From Clostridia bacterium (GTDB lineage: Bacteria > Bacillota > Clostridia > Christensenellales > CAG-314): a DNA stretch of 37,695 nucleotides. A program made the translations under genes and the position numbers. The stretch is taken from positions 1 to 37,695 of the forward strand of contig JAFVYC010000041.1 in the NCBI GenBank assembly GCA_017500855.1, given 5' to 3'. Below, in pieces: positions 8,666 through 16,772 of this stretch. Positions within the stretch are counted from its first letter, which is position 1. Every line of letters starts with the position of its first letter. The notes beneath the pieces were generated by a model. The model saw nothing but the letters and a program-made list of their open reading frames with translations, was not told where the DNA came from and made no database searches.

Positions 8666-9059
8666 ACGATAGCCCCCTATTAACACAGCAATTAGGTTGC
8701 AAGGGCGACCCCTATTGGAGAAAGCGTTGCCGATGAAGAATAGCAACTGAAAAATTACACAAACCACAAACGTGCGTCCTGCATTGCGGAGACGTACGTT
8801 TTTCTTTTGCAAGCACTTTCCCAAACCAAGCAATGCAAAATTACAAAAAGATTGTAGAAATGCGCTGAAACTTGCACCACGGCTGTGAAAAAACGGCATA
8901 AGCAAAAATGATAAGCCTCCAATAAAAGTTGATAAATTCCACAATGTTTTGTGGAAAACAACTTGCAATTTGCTGTGAACACATTGCAGAATAGTTACTC
9001 AGTTGGTGTTGTTGCATTGGTTTGCGTAGAGATTGGGTAAACCGAACAAGTTCAAACCG
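8666..9059. other. Noncoding stretch with one terminator
   Basis: Apart from the hairpin at 8768-8808, no gene or repeat is visible. It separates two plus-strand transcription units. Confidence 0.5.
8768..8808 (+). terminator. Rho-independent terminator after the XRE membrane gene
   Basis: An 11-bp stem (AAACGTGCGTC with GACGTACGTTT, one G-U pair) with a 12-nt loop is followed by a T-rich run. It lies about 100 nt after the stop codon. Confidence 0.7.
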
Positions 9060-9088
9060 TTGAAAAAGGCCGGGAAGTGTGGTATAAT
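9060..9088 (+). promoter_or_regulatory. Sigma-A promoter of the FliB-like gene
   Basis: TTGAAA, 17 nt and a perfect TATAAT place the transcript start near 9095. This excludes the longer in-frame start at 9033 and supports ATG 9111. Confidence 0.8.
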
Positions 9089-9110
9089 GTGGCAAAGGAA
9101 GGGGCGAGAA

Positions 9111-10019
9111 ATGAAAACGGTTGTTCCAAACTACTACAAAAAGTTCCACTGCATTGCCGAAAAATGCCAACACAGTTGTTGCATTGGGTGGGAAATAGAC
9201 ATCGACAGCGCTAGCCTTGAACGCTACAACAAGTTGGAAGGCGACTTTGGCAAGCGTGTTAGAAGCGCAATTTGCCACCACGGGGTGCCACATTTTGAGT
9301 TAGGCGAAGGGGAACGTTGCCCATTCCTGAATGACAGTGGGCTGTGCGACATGATTGTTGAACTTGGCGAGCAAAGCCTGTGCAACATTTGTGCCGATCA
9401 CCCACGCTTTCGCAATTTCTTTGAGCGATGCACTGAAATGGGCATTGGCATTTGTTGCGAAGAAGCCTGCCGTGTGGTGTTGGAAAACACGGAAAAGTTC
9501 CAATTGGACGGTTTTTGTTTGGAAAACTACACCCCTGCCGAACAAAAACGTGTGTTACTTCGCCAAAAACTTGTGGACGTTGCCGAAACAGCCAACGCAC
9601 CACTTAGCCAACGACACAACAAAATGTTGCAACTGTTGCATTGCTCCATGCCACAAAAAAGCCTTGCAAATTGGTGCAAATTCTACCTCACGCTAGAAAG
9701 GCTAGATGACAATTGGACGCAAATTTTGCAACACGGGTTGGCAAGTTTGCAAAAACAACCCCTTGCTTGCCCCAACACAAACCAATTGCCGTTACAACAA
9801 CTTACAATCTACTTTTTGTTCCGCCACTTTTCCACAGCAACCACAGCCAAACAACAACGCCAAGCGTTGTGCTTTGCAATATTGAGCGCAAACATGGTTG
9901 CCAACTTGCACGCATTACCACAAAGCAACTTGCCCCTGTGGGAAATTGCTCGAATGTACTCGGCGGAAATTGAGTACTCCACCCAAAACGTGGCAAGAAT
10001 TTTTGCACAGTTCAAGTAG
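9111..10019 (+). CDS. FliB-type lysine N-methylase-like Cys-cluster protein
   Basis: This 302-residue protein has the Cys pattern of the FliB (flagellin lysine-N-methylase) / YkgJ-like family: Cys14, Cys19, Cys23-24 (CxxxxCxxSCC), then Cys70, Cys79, Cys91 and Cys94 around a CPFL...GLC...LCNICADHPRF stretch, then Cys115-116 and Cys120. The cluster probably binds metal. Start ATG 9111 was chosen because a strong promoter lies at 9060-9088 and a GGAAGGGG ribosome site lies just upstream. In flagellated relatives FliB methylates flagellin, but no flagellar gene is present in this window, so the substrate may be another protein. The gene is alone in its transcript. Confidence 0.8.
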   Translation: MKTVVPNYYKKFHCIAEKCQHSCCIGWEIDIDSASLERYNKLEGDFGKRVRSAICHHGVPHFELGEGERCPFLNDSGLCDMIVELGEQSLCNICADHPRFRNFFERCTEMGIGICCEEACRVVLENTEKFQLDGFCLENYTPAEQKRVLLRQKLVDVAETANAPLSQRHNKMLQLLHCSMPQKSLANWCKFYLTLERLDDNWTQILQHGLASLQKQPLACPNTNQLPLQQLTIYFLFRHFSTATTAKQQRQALCFAILSANMVANLHALPQSNLPLWEIARMYSAEIEYSTQNVARIFAQFK

Positions 10020-10115
10020 AATACAATATAGCCTTGACTTATGTTTAAGAATTGTAAGCGTAAGAAATAGTTTGTTAATATTTTTCGTTTGACTTATTGT
10101 GTTTTTTAAATACTT

Positions 10116-10143
10116 AAACCCACCATTTATTTGGTGGGTTTTA
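10116..10143. terminator. Terminator after the FliB-like gene
   Basis: A perfect 9-bp stem, AAACCCACC with GGTGGGTTT, has an 8-nt loop (ATTTATTT). A/T runs on both sides allow it to work in both directions, so it may also end the transcript of the small membrane gene that converges on it. Confidence 0.8.
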
Positions 10144-10257
10144 AACATACAACAATTGGTGAAATAAATTAAATATTTTATATAAGAATTCCTATTTAAA
10201 GGACACTAAAATTCCATTTGTTCTATTTCATAAAATAACAATTATTGCTTTCCAATC

Positions 10258-10407
10258 CTATAATGTTATAATAAATACAACACCTGCTATCAAAATAAAT
10301 AATACCACTAATCCTATAATGGCTGGTATTGATTTTATAATTTTGGGTAAAAAAGCTGAAAGCAAGCATACAATACCTATAACACACAAAACTATAACCA
10401 ATTCCAT
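10258..10407 (-). CDS. 49-residue hydrophobic membrane protein
   Basis: This short gene has a perfect ribosome site (GGAGGT, 5 nt before ATG 10407) and a fully consensus promoter, so it is very likely real. The product has two hydrophobic helices, residues 2-20 and 29-48, joined by a short basic PKIIKS turn, and almost nothing else. No family is recognised. It is divergent from the XRE gene at 10509 and its promoter spacer is a perfect palindrome, so it is probably repressed by that regulator. It could be a membrane toxin-like peptide, an accessory membrane subunit or a remnant of a larger element. Its AT-rich composition differs from the flanking genes. Confidence 0.75.
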   Translation of the reverse strand: MELVIVLCVIGIVCLLSAFLPKIIKSIPAIIGLVVLFILIAGVVFIITL

Positions 10408-10433
10408 ACTTTACCTCCTATATAAACAAATAC

Positions 10434-10462
10434 ATTATAATCTCAATTTTTGAGATTGTCAA
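10434..10462 (-). promoter_or_regulatory. Perfect consensus promoter of the small membrane gene
   Basis: On the minus strand it reads TTGACA at 10457-10462, 17 nt, TATAAT at 10434-10439. Both hexamers match sigma-A consensus exactly. The spacer coincides with the operator palindrome. Confidence 0.9.
10439..10457. promoter_or_regulatory. Operator palindrome 1 in the promoter spacer
   Basis: AATCTCAA, TTT, TTGAGATT is a perfect 19-bp inverted repeat lying exactly between the -35 and -10 boxes. A repressor bound here would block RNA polymerase. Confidence 0.75.
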
Positions 10463-10469
10463 GTATTTT

Positions 10470-10484
10470 TCTCAATTATTGATA
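10470..10484. promoter_or_regulatory. Operator palindrome 2 near the XRE gene promoter
   Basis: TCTCAA, TTA, TTGATA matches the core of operator 1 with one mismatch in the second half-site, with centres 29 bp apart. It overlaps the upstream side of a TACAAT -10-like box at 10483-10488 for the plus-strand XRE gene, so it could serve autoregulation. Confidence 0.6.
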
Positions 10485-10508
10485 CAATAAGCACTAGGAG
10501 GATTTATT

Positions 10509-10706
10509 ATGAGTTTTTGTGATAATCTAAAATCTTTACGTAGAGCTAACAACATCGACCAACGCACCTTTGCTGAACTGTTGCATATATCGCCAAAAAC
10601 CGTGTCACATTGGGAAACAGGATATACTGAACCTTCTATTTCACAATTGATTACCATAGCTAATTATTTCGATATTTCTTTAGACGAACTATTGGATAGA
10701 AAATAA
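10509..10706 (+). CDS. Small XRE-family repressor
   Basis: This 65-residue Cro/C1-type HTH protein (TFAELLHISPKTVSHWETG forms the HTH, ISLDELLDRK the end) has a strong AGGAGG at 10496-10501. It consists of the DNA-binding domain alone. It is divergent from the 49-residue membrane protein and shares with it a control region holding two matching palindromes. The simplest reading is a self-contained repressor and membrane-peptide module. Confidence 0.88.
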   Translation: MSFCDNLKSLRRANNIDQRTFAELLHISPKTVSHWETGYTEPSISQLITIANYFDISLDELLDRK

Positions 10707-10809
10707 ACGATACTGAAAATCAAAATTTAGTAACTGACAAAAATCAACTTTTTTCATAAACTTACTGCTTATAATTTTTGTTAATACCGTATTTTTCAAA
10801 AGGTCCAAA

Positions 10810-10846
10810 AAAACCGAGATGAATTGTCATCTCGGTTTTATTTTTT
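10810..10846. terminator. Bidirectional terminator between the XRE gene and gltX
   Basis: A perfect 13-bp stem, AAAACCGAGATGA with TCATCTCGGTTTT, has a 4-nt loop. T runs on both strands let it end both the XRE transcript (plus) and the gltX transcript (minus). Confidence 0.9.
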
Positions 10847-10876
10847 GTTCAATTTTTGCACCACGGGGTGGCTGTT

Positions 10877-12310
10877 TTACGCAAGTTGAGCAATTGCGCA
10901 GTCCAAACGGCGCAAAGTTTCCTCCTTGCCCAAAATTTCCGCAACTTCGCTTGCGCCACCGGGGGTTGCTTCCAGTCCCGTCAACGCAACACGTGTTGGC
11001 CACAACACCTTGCCGTTCTTGATGCCCAAACCAGTTGCCAAGTCCACCAAAGTTTGGTACAAGCTTGCATTGTCCCACGCTTCCACGCCTTGCAACGCTT
11101 GGCGAACTTGTGGCAAAACTTGCTTTGCAACTTCGGCATCGGTTTTTTGCTTCTTGTTGAAGTACAATGCGCTGTCGAATGCGCCATAGTCCACCAAGAA
11201 ACGCAATTTTTCCGTAATTTCGGCAAAAGTTTCTATTCTGCTTTGAATCAGTTTGCACACAAGTTGCTTGTTGAAATTTTGCAAGTATGTTCCATCAATC
11301 CACTTGGATGCGTAGTCGCAAAACTCTTCGAAAGGCATTTCCTTGATGTACAGGCTGTTTAGCCAAGCAAGTTTTACCGGGTCGAAAATGGATGGGCTCT
11401 TGTTGATGCCGGCAACGTCAAACTTTTGTTGCAGTTCTTCAAAACTCATTTTTTCGCTGTCGTCCTTGGGGGACCAACCCAAAAGCGCAATGTAGTTGAT
11501 GATGGCGTCCTTCAAAAATCCCTTTGCAAGCAAATCTTCGTAGCTGGCGTCGCCGTTGCGCTTGGAAAGTTTTTGGTGGGCGTCCTTCATGATGGGTGGC
11601 ATGTGAATGTACATTGGGCGTTCCCATCCAAACGCATCGTACAAAAGGTTGTACTTGGGTGTGCTGGAAAGGTACTCCGTGCCACGCATAACGCAGTTGA
11701 TGCCCATCAAGTGGTCGTCAATTACGTTGGCAAAGTTATACGTTGGCATTCCGTCCGACTTGATAAGAATTTGGTCTTCCAACTCGCTGTGAACAACCGT
11801 GATGTCGCCATACACAACGTCGTGGTAGGTACTGCTACCTTCCGTTGGCATGTTTTGGCGAATAACGTACTTTTCGCCACGGGCAATGCGTTCGGCAATT
11901 TCCTCCTTGGAAAGGTTCAAGCAATGCTTGTCGTAGCGACGTGCGCCGTTTACGTCCGGCAGGCTTTGAAGGCGTTCTTCCGAACAAAAACAGTAGTACG
12001 CATGCCCACTTTCCACAAGTTGCAACGCATACTTCAAGTATTCGTTTTGGCGTTGGCTTTGGATGTAGGGGCCAAAATCTCCACCCACGTCCGGGCCTTC
12101 GTCGTAGATGATGCCTGTGTCCTTCAAGGTGCGGTAGATGATGTCTACTGCGCCTTCCACGTACCTGCCCCTGTCGGTGTCTTCAATGCGCAAAATAAAT
12201 TTTCCGCCCACCTTCCTTGCATACAAAAAACTGTACAGCGCCGTGCGCAAACCGCCAATGTGCAAATAGCCTGTTGGGCTTGGGGCAAATCTTGTTCTTA
12301 GTTGAGCCAT
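10877..12310 (-). CDS. gltX: Glutamyl-tRNA synthetase
   Basis: This 477-residue class I aminoacyl-tRNA synthetase charges tRNA-Glu with glutamate in the cytoplasm. FAPSPTGYLHIGG holds the HIGH motif (HIGG, residues 17-20) and HQKLSKRNGD holds the KMSKS motif (KLSKR, 247-251). A zinc-like cluster CFCS near 107-110 with a later Cys130 is present. The length is normal for bacterial GltX. A ribosome site AGAGGT precedes ATG 12310. It is 12 nt downstream of the radC-like gene and probably cotranscribed with it. Whether it is discriminating or also charges tRNA-Gln cannot be read here. Confidence 0.97.
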   Translation of the reverse strand: MAQLRTRFAPSPTGYLHIGGLRTALYSFLYARKVGGKFILRIEDTDRGRYVEGAVDIIYRTLKDTGIIYDEGPDVGGDFGPYIQSQRQNEYLKYALQLVESGHAYYCFCSEERLQSLPDVNGARRYDKHCLNLSKEEIAERIARGEKYVIRQNMPTEGSSTYHDVVYGDITVVHSELEDQILIKSDGMPTYNFANVIDDHLMGINCVMRGTEYLSSTPKYNLLYDAFGWERPMYIHMPPIMKDAHQKLSKRNGDASYEDLLAKGFLKDAIINYIALLGWSPKDDSEKMSFEELQQKFDVAGINKSPSIFDPVKLAWLNSLYIKEMPFEEFCDYASKWIDGTYLQNFNKQLVCKLIQSRIETFAEITEKLRFLVDYGAFDSALYFNKKQKTDAEVAKQVLPQVRQALQGVEAWDNASLYQTLVDLATGLGIKNGKVLWPTRVALTGLEATPGGASEVAEILGKEETLRRLDCAIAQLA

Positions 12311-12322
12311 AGTTGTGTACCT

Positions 12323-13033
12323 CTAGATAATTGTATTTTTGTGTTTTTCTATTATTTTTTGAATTAGTTGATGTTGGTAAAAGCTGTACTGCTCGCCGTG
12401 GTTGTTGAAAATTACGTGGTCAACAACGGCAATGCCAAGGCTGGCAAAAGCAATCACCATGCGTTCGGTCAGTTGAACGTCTTCTCGGCTGGGCACAACG
12501 CCACCATCCACGTGACTGTGGCAAAACAGCACGCCACGTGCGCCAAGCCTTATGGCATCGGCAACAACGGCTTGTTGGTTGAACACCACTTCCGTAGAGT
12601 TGTTGGAAGAGTACACCTTTTGCGCAACAAGTTTGCTGTTTGCATCCAAGTACGCCACCACCAACTTTTCCACGTACTCGTTGGAAATTAGTTGGCCAAC
12701 AAACTCGGAAATTTCTTCCACGGTGGCAAGTCTCTTGCGTTGCACCTTGGAAACTTTCCATCTGCTCCACGCTTCCTTGATCATGGCAAGGTTGCAAGCA
12801 GTTGCTTCCGACACGCCCTTCACCATTGCCAACTGTTGCGGAGTTGCATCAATCACGTTGCCAAAACTGCCAAACGTGCGCAACAACTCGTGCGCAATTT
12901 TGTTTGTGTCCTTGCGTGGAATGGATTGGTACAAAAGCATTTCCAACAATTCGTGGTCCTGAAAGCCTGTCAATCCGTCTTTTAGCATGCGATCTCGCAT
13001 CCTTTGTCTGTGTCCTTTGTTCAAATCTGACAT
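12323..13033 (-). CDS. radC: RadC/JAB-domain protein
   Basis: This 236-residue protein has the RadC layout: an N-terminal helix-hairpin-helix-like region (residues about 20-85, with ATPQQLAMVKGVSEATA) and a C-terminal JAB/MPN domain with HSHVDGG at 172-178 and PSREDV at 181-186, giving the JAMM metal ligands His172, His174 and Asp185. The usual RadC sequence HNHPSG is changed to HSHVDG. The family has a predicted metalloprotease fold of unsettled function and is linked to DNA repair by name only. It is followed by gltX 12 nt later. The start at 13033 has only a weak ribosome site. Confidence 0.88.
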   Translation of the reverse strand: MSDLNKGHRQRMRDRMLKDGLTGFQDHELLEMLLYQSIPRKDTNKIAHELLRTFGSFGNVIDATPQQLAMVKGVSEATACNLAMIKEAWSRWKVSKVQRKRLATVEEISEFVGQLISNEYVEKLVVAYLDANSKLVAQKVYSSNNSTEVVFNQQAVVADAIRLGARGVLFCHSHVDGGVVPSREDVQLTERMVIAFASLGIAVVDHVIFNNHGEQYSFYQHQLIQKIIEKHKNTII

Positions 13034-13121
13034 AAATTAACCCAATTTCAATGTTTTGCTTAAATATAATAGCACATTTTGAAATATTTGTGTATAATAT
13101 AAGCACAAAAATCTAGCAATC

Positions 13122-13172
13122 CTTTTGGGAAAATTGTTTTTTGCAACAATTTTGCAACAAAATTCCCAAAAG
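13122..13172. promoter_or_regulatory. Leader hairpin upstream of pepV
   Basis: A 10-bp outer stem, CTTTTGGGAA with TTCCCAAAAG, encloses TTGTT/AACAA pairing and TTGCAACAAT repeats. It lies in the 5' leader of pepV and lacks a T run, so it is not a terminator. It may stabilise or regulate the transcript. Confidence 0.45.
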
Positions 13173-13195
13173 AACAAAAAACAGGAGAGTTTTTT

Positions 13196-14530
13196 ATGCA
13201 AGCAAAACAAATTTTGAACAACCAATTCGACCAAATGGTGCAAACGCTTCAACAAGTTGTGCGCTTCAACACGGAAAAGGGCGCACCTGCCGAAAACGCA
13301 CCTTTTGGCAAAAACATTGCCGACTGCCTGCAATTCGTTTTGGACACGGCAAAACAAATGGGCTTTGAAACCTACAATTGCGACAACTTTGCCGGCCACG
13401 TGGACTTTGTTGGCACGGGAACTGACGTTTTGGGTATTCTTGGCCACTTGGACGTTGTGCCTGCAAAAGCCGAAGAATGGGCATTTCCACCCTACGCAGG
13501 GGAAATCTCCAACGGCAAACTGTACGCACGTGGAACTATGGACGACAAGGGTCCAATGATTGCTTGCCTTTTTGCATTGAAGGCGTTGAAGCAAAGCGGA
13601 TTTGTTCCAAGCAAAACAATTCGCCTCATTTTTGGTTGCGACGAGGAAAGTGGCATGCAATGCGTGCAACACTACTTCCAAAAAATGCCCTTCCCCACCG
13701 TGGCGTTTTCGCCGGACGGCGACTTCCCCGTTATCAACAGGGAAAAGGGCATCTACCAATTCACAATGACACTTGGCAAACTGCCTGAAGGCGTGGAAAT
13801 TTGCGCAGGGGAACGTGCAAACGTCGTTCCATCCAAATGCACTTGCGTTGTGCCCAACGGCGACTTGTTGCAAAACTTGCCACAGGGCGTTTCCGTTGAA
13901 CAGGCAAACGGCAAAGCGCTTCTTACCACACTGGGCAAATCGGCGCACGGAAGCACCCCGGACGAAGGCATCAACGCAACGCACCTGATGTTGAAAACAC
14001 TTTGCAAACTGTACCCCACCAACCAAACGTTGGACTTTGTTGCAAACAAAATGTGCGACACAACGGGTGGCGCATGGGGCATTGCGCTCTGCGACCAACC
14101 AAGTGGAAAACTCACGTGCAACCTTGGCGTGCTTCGCACACAAAGCGACGGCACGTTGCAAGCAACCGTGGACATTCGCTTCCCCGTTACCTACACTTGC
14201 CAACAAATGTACAACGTGTTGAAGCAAAACACACCAAGCATTTTCCACCTTGGCGAAGGCCACACAAGCGAGCCGTTGTACGTGCCAAGCGACAGTGCCC
14301 TTGTGACGACGTTGATGAACGTGTACAACACGGAAATGGGAAGTAGCCTTGAACCAATTGCAATTGGTGGCGGAACGTACAGCCGTTGCTTGCCAAACTG
14401 CGTGGCGTTTGGCCCGTTGTTCCCCGGCGAAGAACAAACCATCCACATGCCCAACGAATGCATCGACTTGCAAAACTTGCGCAAAATGGCAGAAATCTTC
14501 CTTGAAGCCATCTACCAATTGGCAAAGTAG
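13196..14530 (+). CDS. pepV: M20-family dipeptidase PepV
   Basis: This 444-residue metallopeptidase has the PepV order of catalytic sites: GHLDVVP (His84, Asp86), ARGTMDDKGP (Asp117 region), FGCDEESG (catalytic Glu150-Glu151) and a later SPDGDFPV. The family cleaves dipeptides, and some related amide substrates, in the cytoplasm using two zinc ions. The start has GGAG 10 nt upstream and a leader with a strong hairpin. The length is close to lactic acid bacterial PepV. It is transcribed alone and ends at a terminator shared with the convergent SH1 gene. Confidence 0.95.
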   Translation: MQAKQILNNQFDQMVQTLQQVVRFNTEKGAPAENAPFGKNIADCLQFVLDTAKQMGFETYNCDNFAGHVDFVGTGTDVLGILGHLDVVPAKAEEWAFPPYAGEISNGKLYARGTMDDKGPMIACLFALKALKQSGFVPSKTIRLIFGCDEESGMQCVQHYFQKMPFPTVAFSPDGDFPVINREKGIYQFTMTLGKLPEGVEICAGERANVVPSKCTCVVPNGDLLQNLPQGVSVEQANGKALLTTLGKSAHGSTPDEGINATHLMLKTLCKLYPTNQTLDFVANKMCDTTGGAWGIALCDQPSGKLTCNLGVLRTQSDGTLQATVDIRFPVTYTCQQMYNVLKQNTPSIFHLGEGHTSEPLYVPSDSALVTTLMNVYNTEMGSSLEPIAIGGGTYSRCLPNCVAFGPLFPGEEQTIHMPNECIDLQNLRKMAEIFLEAIYQLAK

Positions 14531-14701
14531 AAAAAATGCGTGCGCCCCTTGGTGGAGAACACGCTACAAGTTGCAACCTTGTGGTTGCGTGAATTGTGCC
14601 TTGTGGCACGTTGGTTGCAATTTGTTTTGCAATGCCAAGCCGGCAACCCGTGGCAAAACCAACCGCTGATGCGCCAGCATCAATTCATCCACAAAACAAA
14701 C

Positions 14702-14747
14702 AGAGCAAGACTAGAAGGATTTTCTCCTTGTACTCTTGCTCTTTTTG
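14702..14747. terminator. Shared terminator of pepV and SH1
   Basis: AGAGCAAGA pairs with TCTTGCTCT, with an inner AAGGA/TCCTT stem. A T run follows on the plus strand and a T-rich tail on the minus strand, so it can serve both convergent genes. Confidence 0.8.
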
Positions 14748-14758
14748 CCACAGATTTG

Positions 14759-15220
14759 TTATTTAAGCAACAACGCCTTTTTTGCTTGGTAGTCGCTTGT
14801 TGAAATGAGGCCGTCGTCCAGCATCCTTTTGTATTGCATCAAAGCCGTGTAGTTGTTTTGAACGGGCAACGCACCCCTGCCTTGTTCAAAATCTTTGTCT
14901 TGCAGGGAACACAGCAATATTCCAACAATAACCACGCCGAACACAAAGCCAAGAAGTTTTCGCACTACGGAAACGTCGCTTGGTTTTGTTGCTTTGCGAA
15001 GTACCAACCATGTGCTGAGGTGGTACAACACGGGAGGAAGCACCACGAAACCCCAATAGAACAGCATAAAATCTAACGCCAAACCAGACCAATTGATACC
15101 AAACCCCGTGCCCATTCGCAAAATGGCGGGCAAAAGCAACAAGCCCAAACCAAGGTTTACGGCAAGGCTTACCAAGGATAGAACTAGAAAAACAAACACG
15201 CACGTCTTTGCGTCTTCCAT
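14759..15220 (-). CDS. SH1: membrane protein with C-terminal SHOCT domain
   Basis: This 153-residue member is the last of the nine-gene array in transcription order. It has hydrophobic helices at about residues 5-30 and 44-75, a third at 85-104 ending in the family motif GILLCSLQDKDF, a short linker, and a SHOCT domain (ALMQYKRMLDDGLIS, then YQAKKALLLK). SHOCT is a short helical hairpin found at protein ends and is thought to aid oligomerisation. ATG 15220 was chosen because GGAGG lies just upstream. It differs from the other members in having no consensus promoter in the 93 nt before it, so it may depend on read-through from the broken SH2. Confidence 0.85.
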   Translation of the reverse strand: MEDAKTCVFVFLVLSLVSLAVNLGLGLLLLPAILRMGTGFGINWSGLALDFMLFYWGFVVLPPVLYHLSTWLVLRKATKPSDVSVVRKLLGFVFGVVIVGILLCSLQDKDFEQGRGALPVQNNYTALMQYKRMLDDGLISTSDYQAKKALLLK

Positions 15221-15273
15221 GATTTTCCTCCAACAAATTTTCAACAACCAACCCACAAAGAGTTGGTGCAAAA

Positions 15274-15304
15274 CAAAAAAGCATGGCAAAAGCCTTGCTT
15301 TTTG
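15274..15304 (-). terminator. Terminator after SH2
   Basis: AAAAAGCATGGC pairs with GCCTTGCTTTTT with one T-T mismatch and a 4-nt loop, with a T run on the minus strand. It is a variant of the GCAAGGC terminator used by SH3 to SH5. Confidence 0.65.
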
Positions 15305-15313
15305 TTGTTTGTG

Positions 15314-15769
15314 CTAGTTCAAAATTCTTTCTTTTTGCTTTTGGTAGTCTTCTTCGGAAATCAAGCCTTCGTCAAGCATGCTTTTGTACTTCATCAACAA
15401 TTCCAAGCGGTCGGCTTCTCCCTTTGGGCGAGCAGGCACAGGTGGGTCGAACTCATCGTCGTCGATGAGACAAAGCAAAACACCAATGATTACTCCGCCA
15501 AAAATGAAACCACACACTTTGCGTGCTGTGGAAATGTCACTTTTGCTCTTGGCTTTGTCCAAAACTTTGAGCGTGCCGGATGCGTACACAATCATTGGAA
15601 TCATAGCCAAACTCATGATGCCAAACGTGATTGCTACTGCAACTGCCTCCGGTTCGGTTGTTTGCGTCAATGCCGAAAGAACAACCAAAAACATCAATCC
15701 CATGACGAGAAGGGCAATAATTGCCGAAATAAGTTAAATCCACAAAAATACTTTTGTTACAGTTTTCAT
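15314..15769 (-). pseudogene. SH2: SHOCT membrane protein with nonsense codon 12
   Basis: The frame starts at ATG 15769 with GGAG upstream and reads MKTVTKVFLWI then TAA at 15734-15736, followed in the same frame by LISAIIALL and the rest of an ordinary family member ending in a SHOCT domain (KYKSMLDEGLISEEDYQKQ). The paralogue SH3 begins MKTVAKVFLWIS, so the homology runs straight through the stop. Full length would be 151 residues. It retains the motif GVLLCLIDDDEF and a perfect promoter and terminator, so the loss is recent. Internal restart at an ATG near 15703 would remove the first helix. Confidence 0.8.
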
Positions 15770-15801
15770 TTTTACATCTCCTTTGAAAAATGTATATTTA
15801 T

Positions 15802-15830
15802 ATTATACGCCTGTTGACACACAATGTCAA
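15802..15830 (-). promoter_or_regulatory. Consensus promoter of SH2
   Basis: TTGACA, 17 nt, TATAAT on the minus strand, both exact. The -35 also forms an inverted repeat with a TGTCAA 5 nt further on. Confidence 0.85.
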
Positions 15831-16204
15831 TAGGTATGCGCAAAAAATGTACACAAAGTAGAAAATCACATGAAACTGATTGCCAAAGAACAAACATGTG
15901 TTGTTGCAACCCACGGAATGCAAAACCTTGTCAAAACTGAAATTATTGACTAAATGCAAGCAAAAACAACGGAAAAACACACCACGGGGTGGGGGTTTGA
16001 TGGAACAACCATTCCAAACACAACGCTTGCACGGCAAATGCCAACTACATTGCAAACAAACGCCCTTCCAAACCAACACAAAACGCCAATTTGCCCAACA
16101 CGGGGTGGGTTTTCGGCACACAACGGCAGAAGGAAAGTTGCCACATGCCATTTGACACACACCCCCTCGACCGTGCAATTTCCTTGCCACGGGGTGGGGG
16201 TTTG
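15831..16204. other. Noncoding stretch between SH2 and SH3 with repeats
   Basis: No gene is visible. The stretch holds one copy of a 132-bp repeat (15981-16112) and three CACGGGGTGGG boxes near 15984, 16100 and 16189. Confidence 0.6.
15981..16112. repeat. 132-bp direct repeat, copy 1
   Basis: It begins and ends with CACGGGGTGGG and is roughly 90 percent identical by eye to 16911-17043. The interior includes GGCAAATGCCAACTACATTG, shared exactly. It has no convincing gene. Confidence 0.85.
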
Positions 16205-16236
16205 CAAAAAAAAGCAAGGCATTTCGCCTTGCTTTG
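16205..16236 (-). terminator. Terminator after SH3
   Basis: A perfect 10-bp stem, AAAGCAAGGC with GCCTTGCTTT, has a 5-nt loop and a T run on the minus strand. A CACGGGGTGGGG box lies directly beyond it. Confidence 0.9.
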
Positions 16237-16246
16237 TGTGAATTGC

Positions 16247-16705
16247 TTACATCAACAGTTCTTTCTTTTTTGCTTCGTACTCTTCCTGCGAAATCAGTCC
16301 TTCGTCCAGCATCAGTTTGTACTTCATTATCGTGTCCAATGGGCTGGGCTTGTTGTAAGCGGAAGCGCCTTCCGGAGCAAAGTCGTTGTCGTCCATGCAA
16401 CACAGCAAAATGCCACTGACCAGGTTTGAAGAGAAGAACAACAAAACAATTTGCCAGGTTTTTATGTCGCTTTTTTTGCTTGCTTTGCCAAGGCGGTTGA
16501 GGAAGTAGATGTTGTAGGCCAACATCAATGCTAGAAACACCGTCATCACACAAAACACAATGGCCACTATCAAACCGGGGCCTGTCGCTTCCGAAGGCGA
16601 AATACTTGCCACAATACCAGCCAAAGCAACCAGTCCAAATAGAAGCACGTACAGCGCCAAACCAACTATACTTATCCACAAAAATACTTTTGCAACAGTT
16701 TTCAT
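16247..16705 (-). CDS. SH3: membrane protein with C-terminal SHOCT domain
   Basis: This 152-residue paralogue has a first long hydrophobic segment at residues 4-34, a second at about 45-68, a third at 83-102 ending in GILLCCMDDNDF, then a SHOCT domain (IMKYKLMLDEGLISQEEYEAKKKELL). ATG 16705 has an AGGAG site; a GTG 24 nt further upstream is possible but would overlap that site. The motif GILLCCMDDNDF is identical in SH4. The last 60 nt of the gene and its terminator are nearly identical to those of SH5, although the membrane parts are very different. Confidence 0.85.
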   Translation of the reverse strand: MKTVAKVFLWISIVGLALYVLLFGLVALAGIVASISPSEATGPGLIVAIVFCVMTVFLALMLAYNIYFLNRLGKASKKSDIKTWQIVLLFFSSNLVSGILLCCMDDNDFAPEGASAYNKPSPLDTIMKYKLMLDEGLISQEEYEAKKKELLM

Positions 16706-16743
16706 AGATCTTGACTCCTTTTTCAACACAATTTGTTACCTAT

Positions 16744-16772
16744 ATTATACATCCGTCAAGTGTTAATGTCAA
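16744..16772 (-). promoter_or_regulatory. Consensus promoter of SH3
   Basis: TTGACA, 17 nt, TATAAT on the minus strand, both exact. Confidence 0.88.

Noticed and set aside
9033..9110. Longer start for the FliB-like protein
   Set aside because: The upstream codons overlap the -35 and -10 boxes at 9060-9088, so they would not be in the transcript.
11426..12301. Long open frames opposite gltX and other minus-strand genes
   Set aside because: They are antisense shadows of well-identified genes and arise from the biased codon use of this genome.
15798..16679. 293-codon minus-strand frame spanning SH3 and the gap beside it
   Set aside because: It crosses the SH3 terminator and the duplicated noncoding repeat, and is out of frame with the SHOCT gene.
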